Positions 48,601 through 60,420 of a DNA stretch of 64,000 bases are shown here, in pieces. Where the stretch lies: contig CM072893.1 of NCBI GenBank assembly GCA_037013685.1, positions 22,835,736-22,899,735 of the forward strand, written 5' to 3'. Source of the DNA: Acridotheres tristis. Its lineage: Eukaryota; Chordata; Aves; Passeriformes; Sturnidae. The notes beneath the pieces are model-generated. The model ran no database searches. It worked only from the letters and a program-made list of their open reading frames with translations, and was not told the origin of the DNA. Each line of letters opens with the position of its first letter. The first letter of the stretch is position 1. A program made the position numbers and the translations under genes.

Positions 48601-50850
48601 ACTTGCTTTCTCTTCTCCTTCTTTTCTCATCTCACTTGGGACTTTTTAAAATAGATGTTTCCCATCTTTGAGCTGTCCTTTCTGTTGATTGCTTTCATAA
48701 CACTGCTACCACCCCCCCATCCTGTCTCCCTTGGTTCTCCCCCTTCTCTCCCCCCACCTTCCACATTCCCAGCTGCAGGGCTCTGTCAAGTAATAACTTC
48801 TTTGTTTCCCAGTCCAGTGAGTCTCCATATATAATAGTTTCCAAAATGGAACAACGATGTCCAATTCCAGGGGGCAGGGGAGCGCGCCAGGAGGAAGGAA
48901 AAGGCTCTTGCACGTGTCAAGCAGATTCTGGATTTGAAATCCCTGAAAAGCAGAATAGAACTAGAAAAGCAATCTGTTTACAGTACAGGGGAAGGGCACA
49001 TGCCTGGGGCACAAAGGAGGTGTAGTAAGAGGTGTGAAAGGAACTGTTTTATCCAGGTTCCTACAATGACTTTGCATTACAGGATTCCCAGCTCTGGCAG
49101 GACCCACTCTGGAGGCTGGGTTGATAGTGGAGAAAGTATGTATTGTTCAATGTGACTTGTATTTCTGGAGCTGAGATTATTTCCAAGCCTCAGGATGAAC
49201 AGCATCTTTCCAAAAGGACTAATGGGCATCTACCTCTGTCCTTCTGGTTTGTTCACATCTGGCAGTGGTCTGTTCAGGATGGGGTAAATAGGGATGCTAC
49301 ACAAGTCAAACTGTAGTTGGCACCTTGGGAGCAGCCGTAGGATTATTGCAGCTGGAGTGTAGCCAGAGCACTACTGCTGTTGCCAGAAATGCCATGGGAT
49401 CTCCATCTCTCAGATGAAGAGTTCTTGTGTTTCTTCCAACAGCATTGCCAGGGTGTGTGTTCTTTCATTTCCTGGCCCAGCTTCTGTTGTGGGGGGATGA
49501 TGTCTAATGAAATGTCTCTTCTGCAACATAGGGAAGGTCTGGCTTCTGGAGAAGCAGGCTCTTAGTTGTTTTGTTGGGGTTTTTTTCCTTGTTTATTCCT
49601 CTCCTCTCTGTCAGTAGGGAGTTTCAAATAAAAAAGAGGACATCAAAGTATCAGATGAGCTGGAAGATTCCCTGAGTTGGACAACAAAAATACTCTCTTT
49701 ATGAAGTATGTGTGTCTCAATGCTGTGCAAAATTCTTGCTTTCCTGGTTTGGTTTTTGGCTTGGTTTTAGTTCCTAGAGGATCCCTGTGAAGACAACATG
49801 CCCTGTTATGGGAGCCCTACAATGGTGCTTTTTTACCCCTTAGAAGGCTATTAGAGGGAGCTTGTAGTAGCTGCTCACGGTAGCCAGCAGCTTTCAAAGG
49901 ACAGAGGGAAGCTTAGGGGAAAGGGGCTTTATGTCTCCAAGGCCATCTGGAGACTGGCCAAAGCAGTTTTTATGGTGGATGTCGATGCAAATGATCAGTG
50001 TCAGTGTACATCAGTGCATTGTAGGTACTTCAGGTAGATGAGTCATGCCTGCCTTAATATATTTAGGGTGTCCTGTACTCTCCTCTTCCCAATCTAGTCT
50101 CTCCTCAGTCTGGCTGTAGAAAGCAGTGTGGACAAAATGAATGACACTCTCTATGCTAGTAACTCACCTTGAATTGTTTTTCTTAGGCAGCTGGCAACAA
50201 CAATTGAAAAAGCTGCACTTCTCTGAGTTGGAAGGTTTCCTGTGTGTGCTCTGTGCTCTCTAAGGCAAAAGAGCCTTGTTGAAGATAGACTGAAAGAAGC
50301 AAGCCTGATAGAAGGCTTCAGCTTTGCTGAATGAAGTTTCAGAAGTTTTGGAGCCGAGCTTTACAAGCTTTCCTCCAATCTGCGTGTTGTTTTAGACATA
50401 TGCAAGGTGACTTGTGTTGCTCTTTTGCCTGACGTAAAACTGTCACCTCTGAGAGGTTCCCAGTTATGAGACACCTAAGGCTTCAAGGTGTGTGCCTGCA
50501 GATTGGACTCAAGGTGAGAAGCCCTGTATTATGACCTGGAATCCAGACTTTAAGGTCAGTTCACGCTCAGGCTTTGAGAATTTCTTATTGGCACCACTTC
50601 TTGTGCATGTTGTCTTGTGAATGCTGCATTCTAATGCTGCAGTGAAGGTGGCCTGCTCTGGTGGGAGAAGTCTTATCTTTGCTTGCTAATGGGCTCAGGC
50701 TGTTAAAGATAAGGCCTGCAAACCTGATCCTGCTGAAGTATGAGACAAAATTCCTGTTGACTGAATGGAGTCAGCTTTACCCAGAAGAGACTTGTTTGTG
50801 GCCCTGAGGCCTGTATTTGATGCTGGAGAAAAATCTCTTTATCTAATGCG

Positions 50851-50903
50851 TTTCTCTCTCTCTCTCTTTTTTTTTTTTTTTTTTAATTTTTTTTTTTTTC
50901 TTT
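50851..50903. repeat. CT/T pyrimidine tract
   Basis: A (TC)n run passes into two long T runs separated by AA, giving over 50 pyrimidine-rich bases on one strand. It is probably unstable in length and may be misassembled. It is not next to an AG that opens a recognisable exon. Confidence 0.9.
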
Positions 50904-52734
50904 GAGGGATGAGGGGTAAGGACCAAGGAGGGAAAGCTGAAGTCCAGAACTGACAGCATGAGGGAGGATTAGACCTAGCTGTTCCTCCCACCTTTTTCTC
51001 CCTGTTGGTGTGCCTCCATGGTAATTTAGACCTGTGGCAACCATCAAAGCCTTGTGCATACCTTCTGCACAAAGGGGTCTGTCTCCCACGTGAGGACGTT
51101 CTCTGCTGGAACAGAGTCAGTTTGTCCCCCAAAAGAAAAATCTTAAGCACCCAATTGCCTGCTTGACTGACTCCCTGACTGCTATTATGTTTCTAACCAC
51201 AGTAATTGACTTTAGTAGTTATTAATGGATTATGACTGGGGAGGGGGGGACAAAACCCAACACCTAGCTTTGTAGCAGAGGGACCTCCTGGCCAAAGTGT
51301 TGCTTTCCAGACGTGAGGCTTGACTGACAATCTGTCAAAGTGGGTGTCTTTTGCATGTTTTCTCTGAGATAGGTGACATTGGCAAAAGGGAAATGTTTCC
51401 TTCTATCCTGAACTATGGTGGAGAGAAGGCAGGCATTGAACCATGAAACCATGTTTCCAAAGATGAAATGCTGCACATTTTTTTAATTGATCCTGGTGGC
51501 TGCTGCACAGCAACAGGAATTGGATTTTCTGTAGACTCTCAGACTTTGGTCTGGGACTCACATGGAAAAGAATAATATGAGCACCCTGCAGCACCTGTAG
51601 GGACAGCCCAGTGCTACAAGTGCTTTGGCTGATTGCATGTGCACTGCCAATGAACCTGGAATTTTACATGTAAGACATCCTATCGGAGACGCTTTGAAAT
51701 AGCTGTAGTTCTACAGGCCTTTTCTAGCCTAAAGGACAGCTAAGGGTCACAGAACTTGTGGATACCTCTAGGTACATGAGTGTGGGTAGAAGAATAGAAT
51801 AAGCACAAAAGAGAGCCTTGGTCGCTGAAGCCCTTTCTAGGTTCTTGTAGCTCTTTGAAATGGTTTGATGTTATCTGCTTGCCTCTTTTGCAGAGTGTTC
51901 TGTCAGTACTGCTTTGGCCTTCTGCTTTGGAGAAACCAGTTGCTCAGCTAAACCACAGAGATAGAAGGAGTCCTGAGTTCCAGTCTTGTTTCCATCTGGT
52001 CGTTCTCTGGCTTTCATTGAGTTGAGCCTGTGTTTACCACTTGGCTGCTGAGTGCCTTCTTACAGCAGCAGTAGTGCTTCTCACAGAAGTCAAGGATGCT
52101 GCAAGAATCGATTCCTGGTGCAGTAGAGGCTTGCAGACACCTTAACTTCCAAAGAAAGAATACTGTAGAGGATCAAAGAAATGTTTAAAAACTGCTCTAA
52201 CTGCTATTTTTACAGACATGACATTGTTTTCTTATTTTGCTTGCATCTTTCAGCTTCCAGCCCTGTGTCGTACTGCAAAAGTTCTTTAGGCAAAGCATAC
52301 AGATGGCTTTTATTTAAAGCAGGTTCCATTTCCTGTGTTCATGCTATCCTTGTTACATTGACTTAAACATAGTTTTGGCATTTTATTCTTGGTAGCTGCA
52401 ATAAATATGGCTTTGTGAGAGGTCATTTGTAACTTACTTTGAAGTTCCTTGTATGAACTGCTTCCTCTTATTCGGACTGAGAATGGGAAGCTGGCATGAA
52501 ACAAGCAGTGTGGTTTGGAGAGCACAGCACCCATGTTCCTGATGCTTGATTTTAAGGATTTATTCTGTCTTATGAACTAGTGTGAGGCCAGTGGGTGTCA
52601 GGTAACCTCTGGAGCTGGCATGTGCAGCAGGGACATAGCATTGCCAAGAGGGCTCTGGAGTGGACTCTGCTGGAGGGTGTAAACTGAGCCAAATATTGCT
52701 GCAGGAGAGCTGTGCTGCCTCTAACTCTAAGAAA

Positions 52735-52832
52735 GTGCCTAAGCACTGGGGAGGGCAACCTGATCCAGCTTTGAAATTGGCCCTGCTTTGAGCAGGCTGC
52801 ACCAGAGACCTCTATTCTATGATTCTTTAGGC
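52735..52832 (+). mobile_element. Short CR1 3' end fragment
   Basis: The sequence from 'gggcaacctgatccagcttt' (near 52754) through 'ccctgctttgagcagg' to 'ccagagacctctattctatg' matches the last ~90 bases of CR1 elements, with a terminal ATTCTATGATTC similar to the CR1 tail. It lies about 420 bases upstream of exon 6. It is heavily truncated and inert. Related sequence may extend left to about 52590 but is too decayed to assign. Confidence 0.75.
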
Positions 52833-53249
52833 ATATGATGCTGCAGCCAGTTCATGATTGTACTCAGAACTTGCCAACAAACAGAAGTGAGACATGAAGT
52901 AGGAAATAACAGTAAATTTTTCATGGAATCTTTCTGCAGCTTACAGCGCTGATTGTTTATGAAACATGCTGAGTACTGTACTGACTCATTTGAAAATGTT
53001 TACCGTTTTGCCAATTCTCTGCAGTTGTGACCTGCTGTATCTGGGAAGCTCAGCTAGCGAGAGTCTCGTGGCAGCTCTCTCTTTGCTGCTTCCTGTCCCT
53101 TGTGAAACGTGGTGGGACATGTTGAAATCATCTTGAACCAGAATTCAAAGTCTGTTTTGTAACCTGTTTTCTCTGACTTGCTCATGCACTTTCTTCAGAA
53201 CATAGGATTAGTAAGTGGTTTTTGTTTGTTTCTTTGTTTTTTTAAACAG

Positions 53250-53315
53250 CTCATTTGTGACGGGGACAGCCTGCTGTGGACACACCTCACCTCTGAGAAT
53301 CTGGGACCTTGAGAG
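53250..53315 (+). CDS. FBXW4: FBXW4 exon 6: WD40 repeat, last exon in window
   Basis: One base completes a Ser codon (AG|C). Twenty-one codons follow, then two bases before GTGAGT. The product SFVTGTACCGHTSPLRIWDLE matches mammalian SFVTGTACCGHFSPLRIWDLN and ends in the RIWD signature of a WD40 blade. The phase fits exon 5 exactly, so the 28 kb gap is one intron. The remaining ~135 residues (the VLDVMYESPF, SCGYDTYVRYWD and RLWD blades of mammals) are not found up to 64000 and must lie downstream. Confidence 0.97.
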
Positions 53316-54239
53316 GTGAGTGAGCTTCCAGGTTACAGGGAGGGACTTGGCAAGAAAAATGAATAACAATGCAATATTGGAAATGCTGCAAAAGGGTAAA
53401 ATTCCTTTTGTCGACATAGGCAAGGGATGATAAAAGATGAGATGTATTGCAGAGTGGGGGACAAAGCAAACTGATGTGAAAAAGCATATGTGGGTGGTGG
53501 TTCTGGTTCAGTAACTTGGCTTTTCTCAGCTTTTCCAGCTGATGGTACAGCCATCCTGGTTTCTTCCCATTACCTGTATACAGTCGAAATACACCCATTA
53601 CACCCTCCTTTCATCTGTCTCTGTTGATGCCTCAGTCCCAGCCAGAGGAGGTGAGGAAGGTGATCCTTATCCTCCCATTCACCTGCTTCTCTGTGCTACT
53701 GGGAAGCCAGAGGCAAACACAGGCTCTGAAGTCACCTTGTCCTGGCTGGCAATTCCAGTAGCTCAGAGAAGTGAGGTGTGGCAACAAGTTATCTATGGAA
53801 GTGACTGAGGCACCTTGTCTTCTCTTTGTCCTAATAAGCACCGAGGAGGTTAATTGCTGTGGCCTCTGATTTGGGGTCTTTGAGTAGTTCCTGTTTGGTG
53901 AAGGTGCTGACCTTAGGAACTGGGGAAATGTTGTTCTCAAATCTTGATGTGAGACTCAACTGCTGACAAATTTGAAACTCTCAGCCTGAGGGTCTTAGTG
54001 TAGTGATGGACAGATAGCAAATATTTCACAGGATTATTGGAACAGCAGCCCTGCCTTCCAGGACCAGAATTCTCTGGGTAGGAGTGGCGTGGCCCAGATT
54101 ATTCAAAGGAGTGCTGTCAGGATTGAGGTGGGCAACGGCAGAAGGGGCCTGAGGGATGTCAGTAGAGCTGTATTTGGGAAAAGGGGGTGGAGGAGGATTG
54201 GTATGGACACAGGGTAGGTCTGAGATCAATTGCCTTCTA

Positions 54240-54720
54240 ATCTATAGTTTAAATAGTTCAGATTGTTTAAGTTAACTGTATCAAATATAAATTTAAACCA
54301 GCTGATTTTTTTCTCTGAAGTAGCAATAATACTTTGCAACAATGCATCTTACAAAGGACAAGCTGGAGCAGGAAAGAGCACCAGCACATTTAGTTATGGT
54401 GCATGTTTCCTAGTGACCCATCCAGTGGTGCCTTTGGAGTACCCCAGAAGGATGCAGGATGGACTGTGATACCCCTGCCCATCAAGTCTTCTGGCCGTTC
54501 TTGAATAGAGGCATCTGACAGGGGTGAGGAGATGGGCAACCCTCTCCCCCCTACCCCAGCCTTTCTGACAGCCTTTCCCAAGGAAGCCTGAAGAGATAAT
54601 AAAGCTGTGTAGAAAATAGGATTAAGGTAATGAACAAGCACAGCGGAGTTTGATCTTTCAATAAGGTAAAAGCCTGAGTGACAGGCAAATAAAAAAGCCA
54701 AAGCAACCTAGGCCACTGGG
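54240..54720. promoter_or_regulatory. Candidate conserved enhancer F (intron 6)
   Basis: The block has SOX-type ACAATG (54339-54344), ACAAAGG (54351-54357), GATCTTTCAATAAGG near 54652 and a MEIS/TGIF-type TGACAG (54679-54684) followed by CAAATAAAA. No transposon or gene is seen. The evidence is weaker than for candidates A, D, E and I, because CpGs are few. Confidence 0.35.
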
Positions 54721-56879
54721 CCTCTGTTGAAATGGCTAGAGTGTCAAACTTATTCTTCCCTCTTCACCTGTCATAGCTGGAATGCACCATGCCACTGGGC
54801 CTTTTCCTCTGCAGGGACCTGTGTGTGAGCTTGTAGATTCGTCAACATGTGCAGGGTTGGAGGCTGAGTAGGAAGCATGACTGTGACTCTAGCATGTAAA
54901 ACTTGATGTCATGATTCATAGAAAGGGAGTACAGAACTGTCCTTCCAGGTCTTGACTCTCCATAAACTGTTTATCTTCCCAGCAGAGGTTTGCATCCATC
55001 TTCCAAGGCTCCAGTGATTTGCCAGAAGTGATCTTGTAGGAAATACTGCCTATTCCTTTGAGGCTTTTGAATGTCATCTCCCTGGTTAGACTCCAGGAGT
55101 GAGAGTGTGGCATGAAAACTTAAAATCTTAGAGCCACCCAGGACTTCAAAACTCCTCCTGTGCTCAGTGTGTCCTTATAACATTAGGCTGACAGAGCCAG
55201 GGCCTCTGAGTATGCTGCTTATCTTTACCTGTGGCCACAAAAGGGCCCAGAGGCTAAACATGGCAAGGATATTATGTCTAAGAACAGAATCCAGGTAACT
55301 TCTGACAAAAAAAAAAATAGGCAGGGTAGAATGATGCATAAGGTGTGTTCTTGAAAACCACAGGATCCTTAGCACCACTGAGGTGTTTAGTGCTGTCCAG
55401 GATCAGTTAGTTCAGTTAGGGGAGTTTTGTTTGCATCAGGGGGTGAGTAAGTAACAGTACAACAGTTTCTGTGCTATTCCATTGGGGTAGGTGGCCTTTT
55501 TACTCAACAGCTGAGACCTGGAACGTGCTACAAAAGGATTTATAGCTTAAATAACCTTTTGTGTACTGATCATCTTAGTTCCAGGCCAGATAAGTTCTTG
55601 GCTGGTGCTTGTCACTGTTGGTCATGGTATGTTTTGTATTTATGACCTTTGCTGTTCCCTGGCCCTGGGGCAGCCATTCTCATCCCTCCAAGAGGAAGGG
55701 GATAATATCTTCACCTGTAAATATGTCCTGTGCTTTGAAACGGGCTTGGTTGGTTTTGGTGTAGAGGAAATTTTTAGTGGAGAAAGGAAACGCCTCTTGC
55801 TGCATCCCACTCCCATAACTGTCTTTCATTTCTTACTCTGCTGAGATGATGGCGTTGGATCAAAGCCACAACAGGCAGCAACAAGCAATTGTCAAGAGAG
55901 TCTAAAGCAGGGAAATGACTGCATAATGCCAAGACACTGTTTCTGATGGCTGAAATTCCAGCTGCTGCTACACCTGGCCCTGTCTCCTGTAATGAAGGAG
56001 GATTTAGATTTTTTTCTTATGCTTTTGAAGCTAGCTAACTGCACTTCTGGAGGACATCTCTCACCCCACACATGCTGCATTGTGCCATCTGATTGATTTT
56101 AGATGTGGGGAAGTTGCTGTGCACTTATTCCTGCTCTGGATCAAGGTCTGTGTGTGGAAGGCAGCTGTAAGTTCGGTGATTAGAGACCTGCAAAGAGAAC
56201 AGTGAGCAGTATGGGCAGCATAATATTAACCTGTGTCCTTACATCAAGTATCAGGGCTTGGTTGAGGGCTCCTTGTTCTCTTCCAAATCCCCTTATCCTT
56301 CCTTTAGTGAAGGATATGATGGCAGCTGCCCCTCTTGCAGGTCATGTTCCTCTGCTCACTTTTGCATTTCTCTATTCAGACCATCCTGTCTTGTTTGCCA
56401 GTGCAAGTGTGTGGCTCAACAGAGCAGCCACTTAATGGCAAGCAAGAGAAAAGGAAACCTTATTCAGATCCTCCTCCTCTTTCTTCTTCTTTTGCCTTTG
56501 GGAATTTAAACTCCTTGGAAGATGAGGGTCATGCACCACTAACAGCTCCAAGGCCAGCATTTGTCATTTGCCTGCAGAGAACTGTCGCTTCCCATGTTAT
56601 TGGGGTGGTCTTGCATGCCATTAGGAGACAAATGCCCCTGCCTCAAGGATGCTTCTCCATAAGATAGAATACTCCAGAGGTCTCGTTGCAGCAACTCTTG
56701 GAGCTATTCTGCAAAGCCTGACATTTGAAATGGACCAGTGATCTGTCTCACATGGTAGTCTTCATGCTATGAACACTTGGAGTGCACAAATCCTACAGTG
56801 TTCTTGTGACATAACATGACAAGCTGCAGGGCATGAGAGCTGTGAAAACTGAACCAAAGTTAGCTGTGCCCTGCAAGCC

Positions 56880-57430
56880 ACCCAAATCCTCTACCTTTTA
56901 AACATCCAGTCTTTGTCCAGCTCCTCCCTCCTTTTGAAGGTATTTTTGGCAGAGTGGGGATTCTGTTTGTTTGTTTTCTGTTTTTTTGTTGTTTTTTTTT
57001 AAGAACCCTCTAATTTCTTGTTCGGTTTTTCTCCCTCTCGAGCCCTTTGAAAGTAACTTTATGCCGTCACTGACACCAAACTGACACTTTGCGTTTCCCC
57101 ACTTCTTATCCCTTTATGGCAACAGATGTTGAAATTTTGTATCCCTTTTATCTGTCCCTCTTTGCCCTCTTCCTGTAATTAGGTTTCCCTTGTTAGCAGT
57201 ACAAAGTGGCCCGGTTTGCTGCCTGGCCTTTTGAGCCATTGTGTCGGAGCACATTTTTTTCCTCCTCTTTAGGAAGAGTTCCTTCCCCCTTAAGTAATAG
57301 GTAGGGTGTGGGCCAGAGCTGCGGCTTTTTCTTGTTTCTTTGTTCTCCATTTATCTCTGCCACCTTTTTCAAAGAGATGGAGAAAAAAAAATAGAGTGCA
57401 TGGAAGGGGAAGATACAGAGTTGCATTTCT
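56880..57430. promoter_or_regulatory. Candidate conserved enhancer G (intron 6)
   Basis: Isolated CpGs are kept across 57020-57250 (ttcgg, ctcgag, gccgtc, tgcgtt, cccggt, gtcgga). Motifs include TTTATGCCGTCA, TAATTAGG (57176-57183) and ACAAAG (57201-57206). The plus strand is pyrimidine-rich, but no splice-competent coding exon is visible. This composition in a CpG-poor intron suggests constraint; function is inferred. Confidence 0.5.
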
Positions 57431-59199
57431 TGACCGTCAGGTCCCCCTGCTCTTCAGGTGTTCAAGGCAGGTGCCTTTGATGTCTGCAGCTTTTGGGGAT
57501 GTGGGAGGTAGAGGATACATGAGAGTGACTTGGGAGTGGAGGATAAGGGAGATTCAGGTGTATGGATGGTGCCCTCAGCAGAGGCTTGGGGAGGAGTCTC
57601 AGGTAGCCAGGCAGCTGCTGAGCAGGTTAGTAATCAGTTCTGCCTATTGTGCTATTGCACTATGCTCTTTCTTTCCAAGAGCCAGCAAGAGTGTTACCGT
57701 CCTAAGCAACTGGCTGAAGTTTGCTAATGTGCTGATACTGTATCTCTAGTGTGTTTCCATGGGTCCCTCGCTAGGTTACATCTGTCTGGGCCATGGAGGG
57801 GGCTAGAATGTCTTTTTAACTTTTGACTTACGTTGATCTGTATCCATTTTGGTGGCTCTTCAGAGCCCATGGACTTAAAATTTGTACTCTCTGTACTGGT
57901 CGTAAAACAGCAAGTGTAATTTGAGAGTTGAAGCATATAGCACTGAACACCCTGGTCAGCTGATTGCTACTGATGATTTCCTGGTTAAATCTAGTCCTTC
58001 TTTGACTTTGTCTTCTGTTGTGCTCCAGTTTTTTTAATTGTGTATAAGTAGATGAGTGAAATGAGAATATGCAGGTCTAGTTCTTGGTTATAAGTCTTGC
58101 TGAATGTTTTCAATAAACATTTTTAATGTAGAAGCTTGGCTCAAGGCTTTTTAGTGTTGTGTTCTAAAATAATTTCTGTAGACGAGCATTCTCTCCACAG
58201 CTTTAACTCCAAGGTTTATGCAAATTTTAGACCCTCTAGTTTAAACACCAAAGGAGCTGTTGGGTGAAGGAAGCACATATATTCAGAACTGGAGTTGCTA
58301 GATCAAAAGGAAATGTAACTGACTCCAACAAGTGTGGGAAGTCTGTCAGGCATTTAAACTGGATTTATCCAGTCACAGAGAAGTGGATGCATATGTCTGA
58401 TAACAGGAGAAACAAGCAATAGCAAATATTATCCTGTCACTGATACCAGTTTCACAGGATTTGGGGAGCGGAAGGATAAATGCATTAGGTGTAGAATACC
58501 CTGTCCAGCCCCGCTTTTCTATAGATTCATATAGAAAAGGCATCTTTTTTTGCCAAGGAAGCTCCTACAGGTTTTGTGGGAAAGAGGCTCCCTATTCCTT
58601 TCAGACTTGCATTTCTTTCTCAGCATCTCTGTCTTGGCTGAACACAGCTTTAAATCACAATGACCAATCCAGACCTTGAGATCTTGAGTGTTGTTGGAAG
58701 CAGCTCACCAGGCCTATGGCCAGCTTGAGCCTGTTCTGGAGAAAGCTTGCTGGTGCAGGGAGCCTCTTAAGTGGTGGTTTCTTGGATGATTGTCACTTCT
58801 GGAAGACTTTGTTGTGTTCAGAACTCTGTCTCCTGTCTATAATGGATAGCCTCAGTCTTGTCTGTGCACTGTATTCCCATGGTATGCATGTTTTCTCAAA
58901 ACGGAGGCCTTATTCTTCACTGATTTCTGGTTGGGTTTTGTTTTTTTTTGACACCGTGTTTCTGAACTCTCTCACATAAGCTGGGCATCTTCTGCTTTCT
59001 TTTTGTAAGAGGGCTTTGGTCCATCTTAACCTAAATGTAAAATCATTGTAAGAGGAGGAACATACAGGTGTTTATCCTAAATCCTTTCTTCCCCATGGCA
59101 GTCTTGGTCCTGTCTCACTAGAAAGGACCATGAGGCCAGCTCCTGCCTTTTGGATGTGTGCATGTTCAGGACATGCTGCAGCCTTTGAGCTCTTGTTCA

Positions 59200-60420
59200 G
59201 GCGTATTTATGACAACTTTACAAGGCCCTGAACAATCAGAGAGCATGGGTGGGGGCTGGACACTCCAAGCACATCAATCAGTTTCATCCCTCTGAGCCAA
59301 AGCAAAAGTAATCTTTATTTTTCCCTGGGTTGAGAGAGAATCAACAGAGGCAAGAGAGAAGAATGGGAAGGAGTGAATGAGGAACCCCCTCTGTCACTGG
59401 CTAGTGGTAGCTCATTTAAACAGATGGCTTTGTTTTGATTTGGGCTCTCCATTTTTTTGTCTCCCCACTAAAGGAGACCTGCAGAGCTCTGTCCAGAAAG
59501 GGAGCAATACAGCCGCCTGTTCCCACACAAGTGGAGCGAAAGGCGAGAGGCTTTGAGAATTCCCTGCTTCTTTTCCTCGCCTCCCTCTTTTTCTCTTCCT
59601 CCAAGAAATCACAGTTTGAGAATTCCCCCCTACTCCTCCCGTTGGAAAGAAAGAGAAGACATTCTTGACATTCTTTGCAGAGAAAAGGGGTTAAATGTCT
59701 GAATTTGGGGGTCACCATGTTATACAAATTGCAATCTAATCGTTTTTACAAGAACACACGTGTGCTAAGAAAAGGAGCCATGAACAAGAAAGAAAAGGGG
59801 ATAGACAACCTTTTTTGTCCTATATTTTTTTTTTTCCCCCTCAAGGTTTTGGACTATTGTCATGTCCTGTCTCTCTCCCCTCCTCACCCCCGAGAGGGAG
59901 AACATTGGTTTTATAGTTAAATTGGTTCGTAAAGCAGAAGGGCTTGGTGCCATTTCTGTTTGTTTTCCCAAATAAAAGCCCCAGCAGGGTCTCTTTTGCA
60001 CCGTTGTGGCTTTATTTGAAGAAACTGGCTTTTTCCCATAGCCCAGTGTGTCAGTTTATCCTCTGAACTTAACCTTATGGGAACCCGAACAACAAAAACT
60101 CACAGGGTCCCAGAGCTGGAAAGGTAAAGAAATTGTATCTTTTTATTGGACCATTTAAAACGTGTGTGGGCCAATTCAGAGAAAGCAGAAGAAAAGAAGG
60201 CAAAACTCCCTCTTCTGTCTGTCCCCTCAACACAATCTCAGACCGTCGTTGGTGTCTTTCCCCCCTACTGCCTCAGGTCCCTTCAGCTGCACTGAGGAAT
60301 CAGAGAGAGGCATTTGCCCTGAAAGTCATTTGAAACAGCATCTCTGAGCCATTTCACTTGGAGGTGCGCCCTCAAAATTCCCCAGGCCAATCCCACACTT
60401 CCTTGCAGGAATTGGTAGCC
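59200..60420. promoter_or_regulatory. Candidate conserved enhancer H (intron 6)
   Basis: A long repeat-free block with a perfect palindrome CACACGTGTG centred on an E-box (59755-59764). It also has a TATTTATGACAACTTTACAAGG stretch near 59204, TCTAATCG near 59735, and an inverted CCAAT-box pair, ATTGG (60145-60149) and CCAAT (60171-60175). CpGs recur at 59506, 59537, 59551 and 60240-60245. It may be two elements, about 59200-59760 and 60000-60420. Function is inferred. Confidence 0.45.

Larger units (their letters stand above)
24958..53249 (+). other. FBXW4: FBXW4 intron 5 (28.3 kb), host of candidate enhancers
   Basis: This giant intron separates a 95-base and a 66-base exon. It has a GTAACA donor and a TTTAAACAG acceptor. 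It holds one small CR1 3' end near its right border, a TTAATTA array, a pyrimidine tract and a cryptic-exon candidate. Five blocks with conserved-element character are listed separately (26090-26880, 33130-34420, 35720-36030, 43830-44760 and 47940-48600). Transposon content is otherwise very low. Stretches between the listed blocks show only unique noncoding sequence. Very low repeat content over a long intron is what is expected of a genomic regulatory block. Confidence 0.9.
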
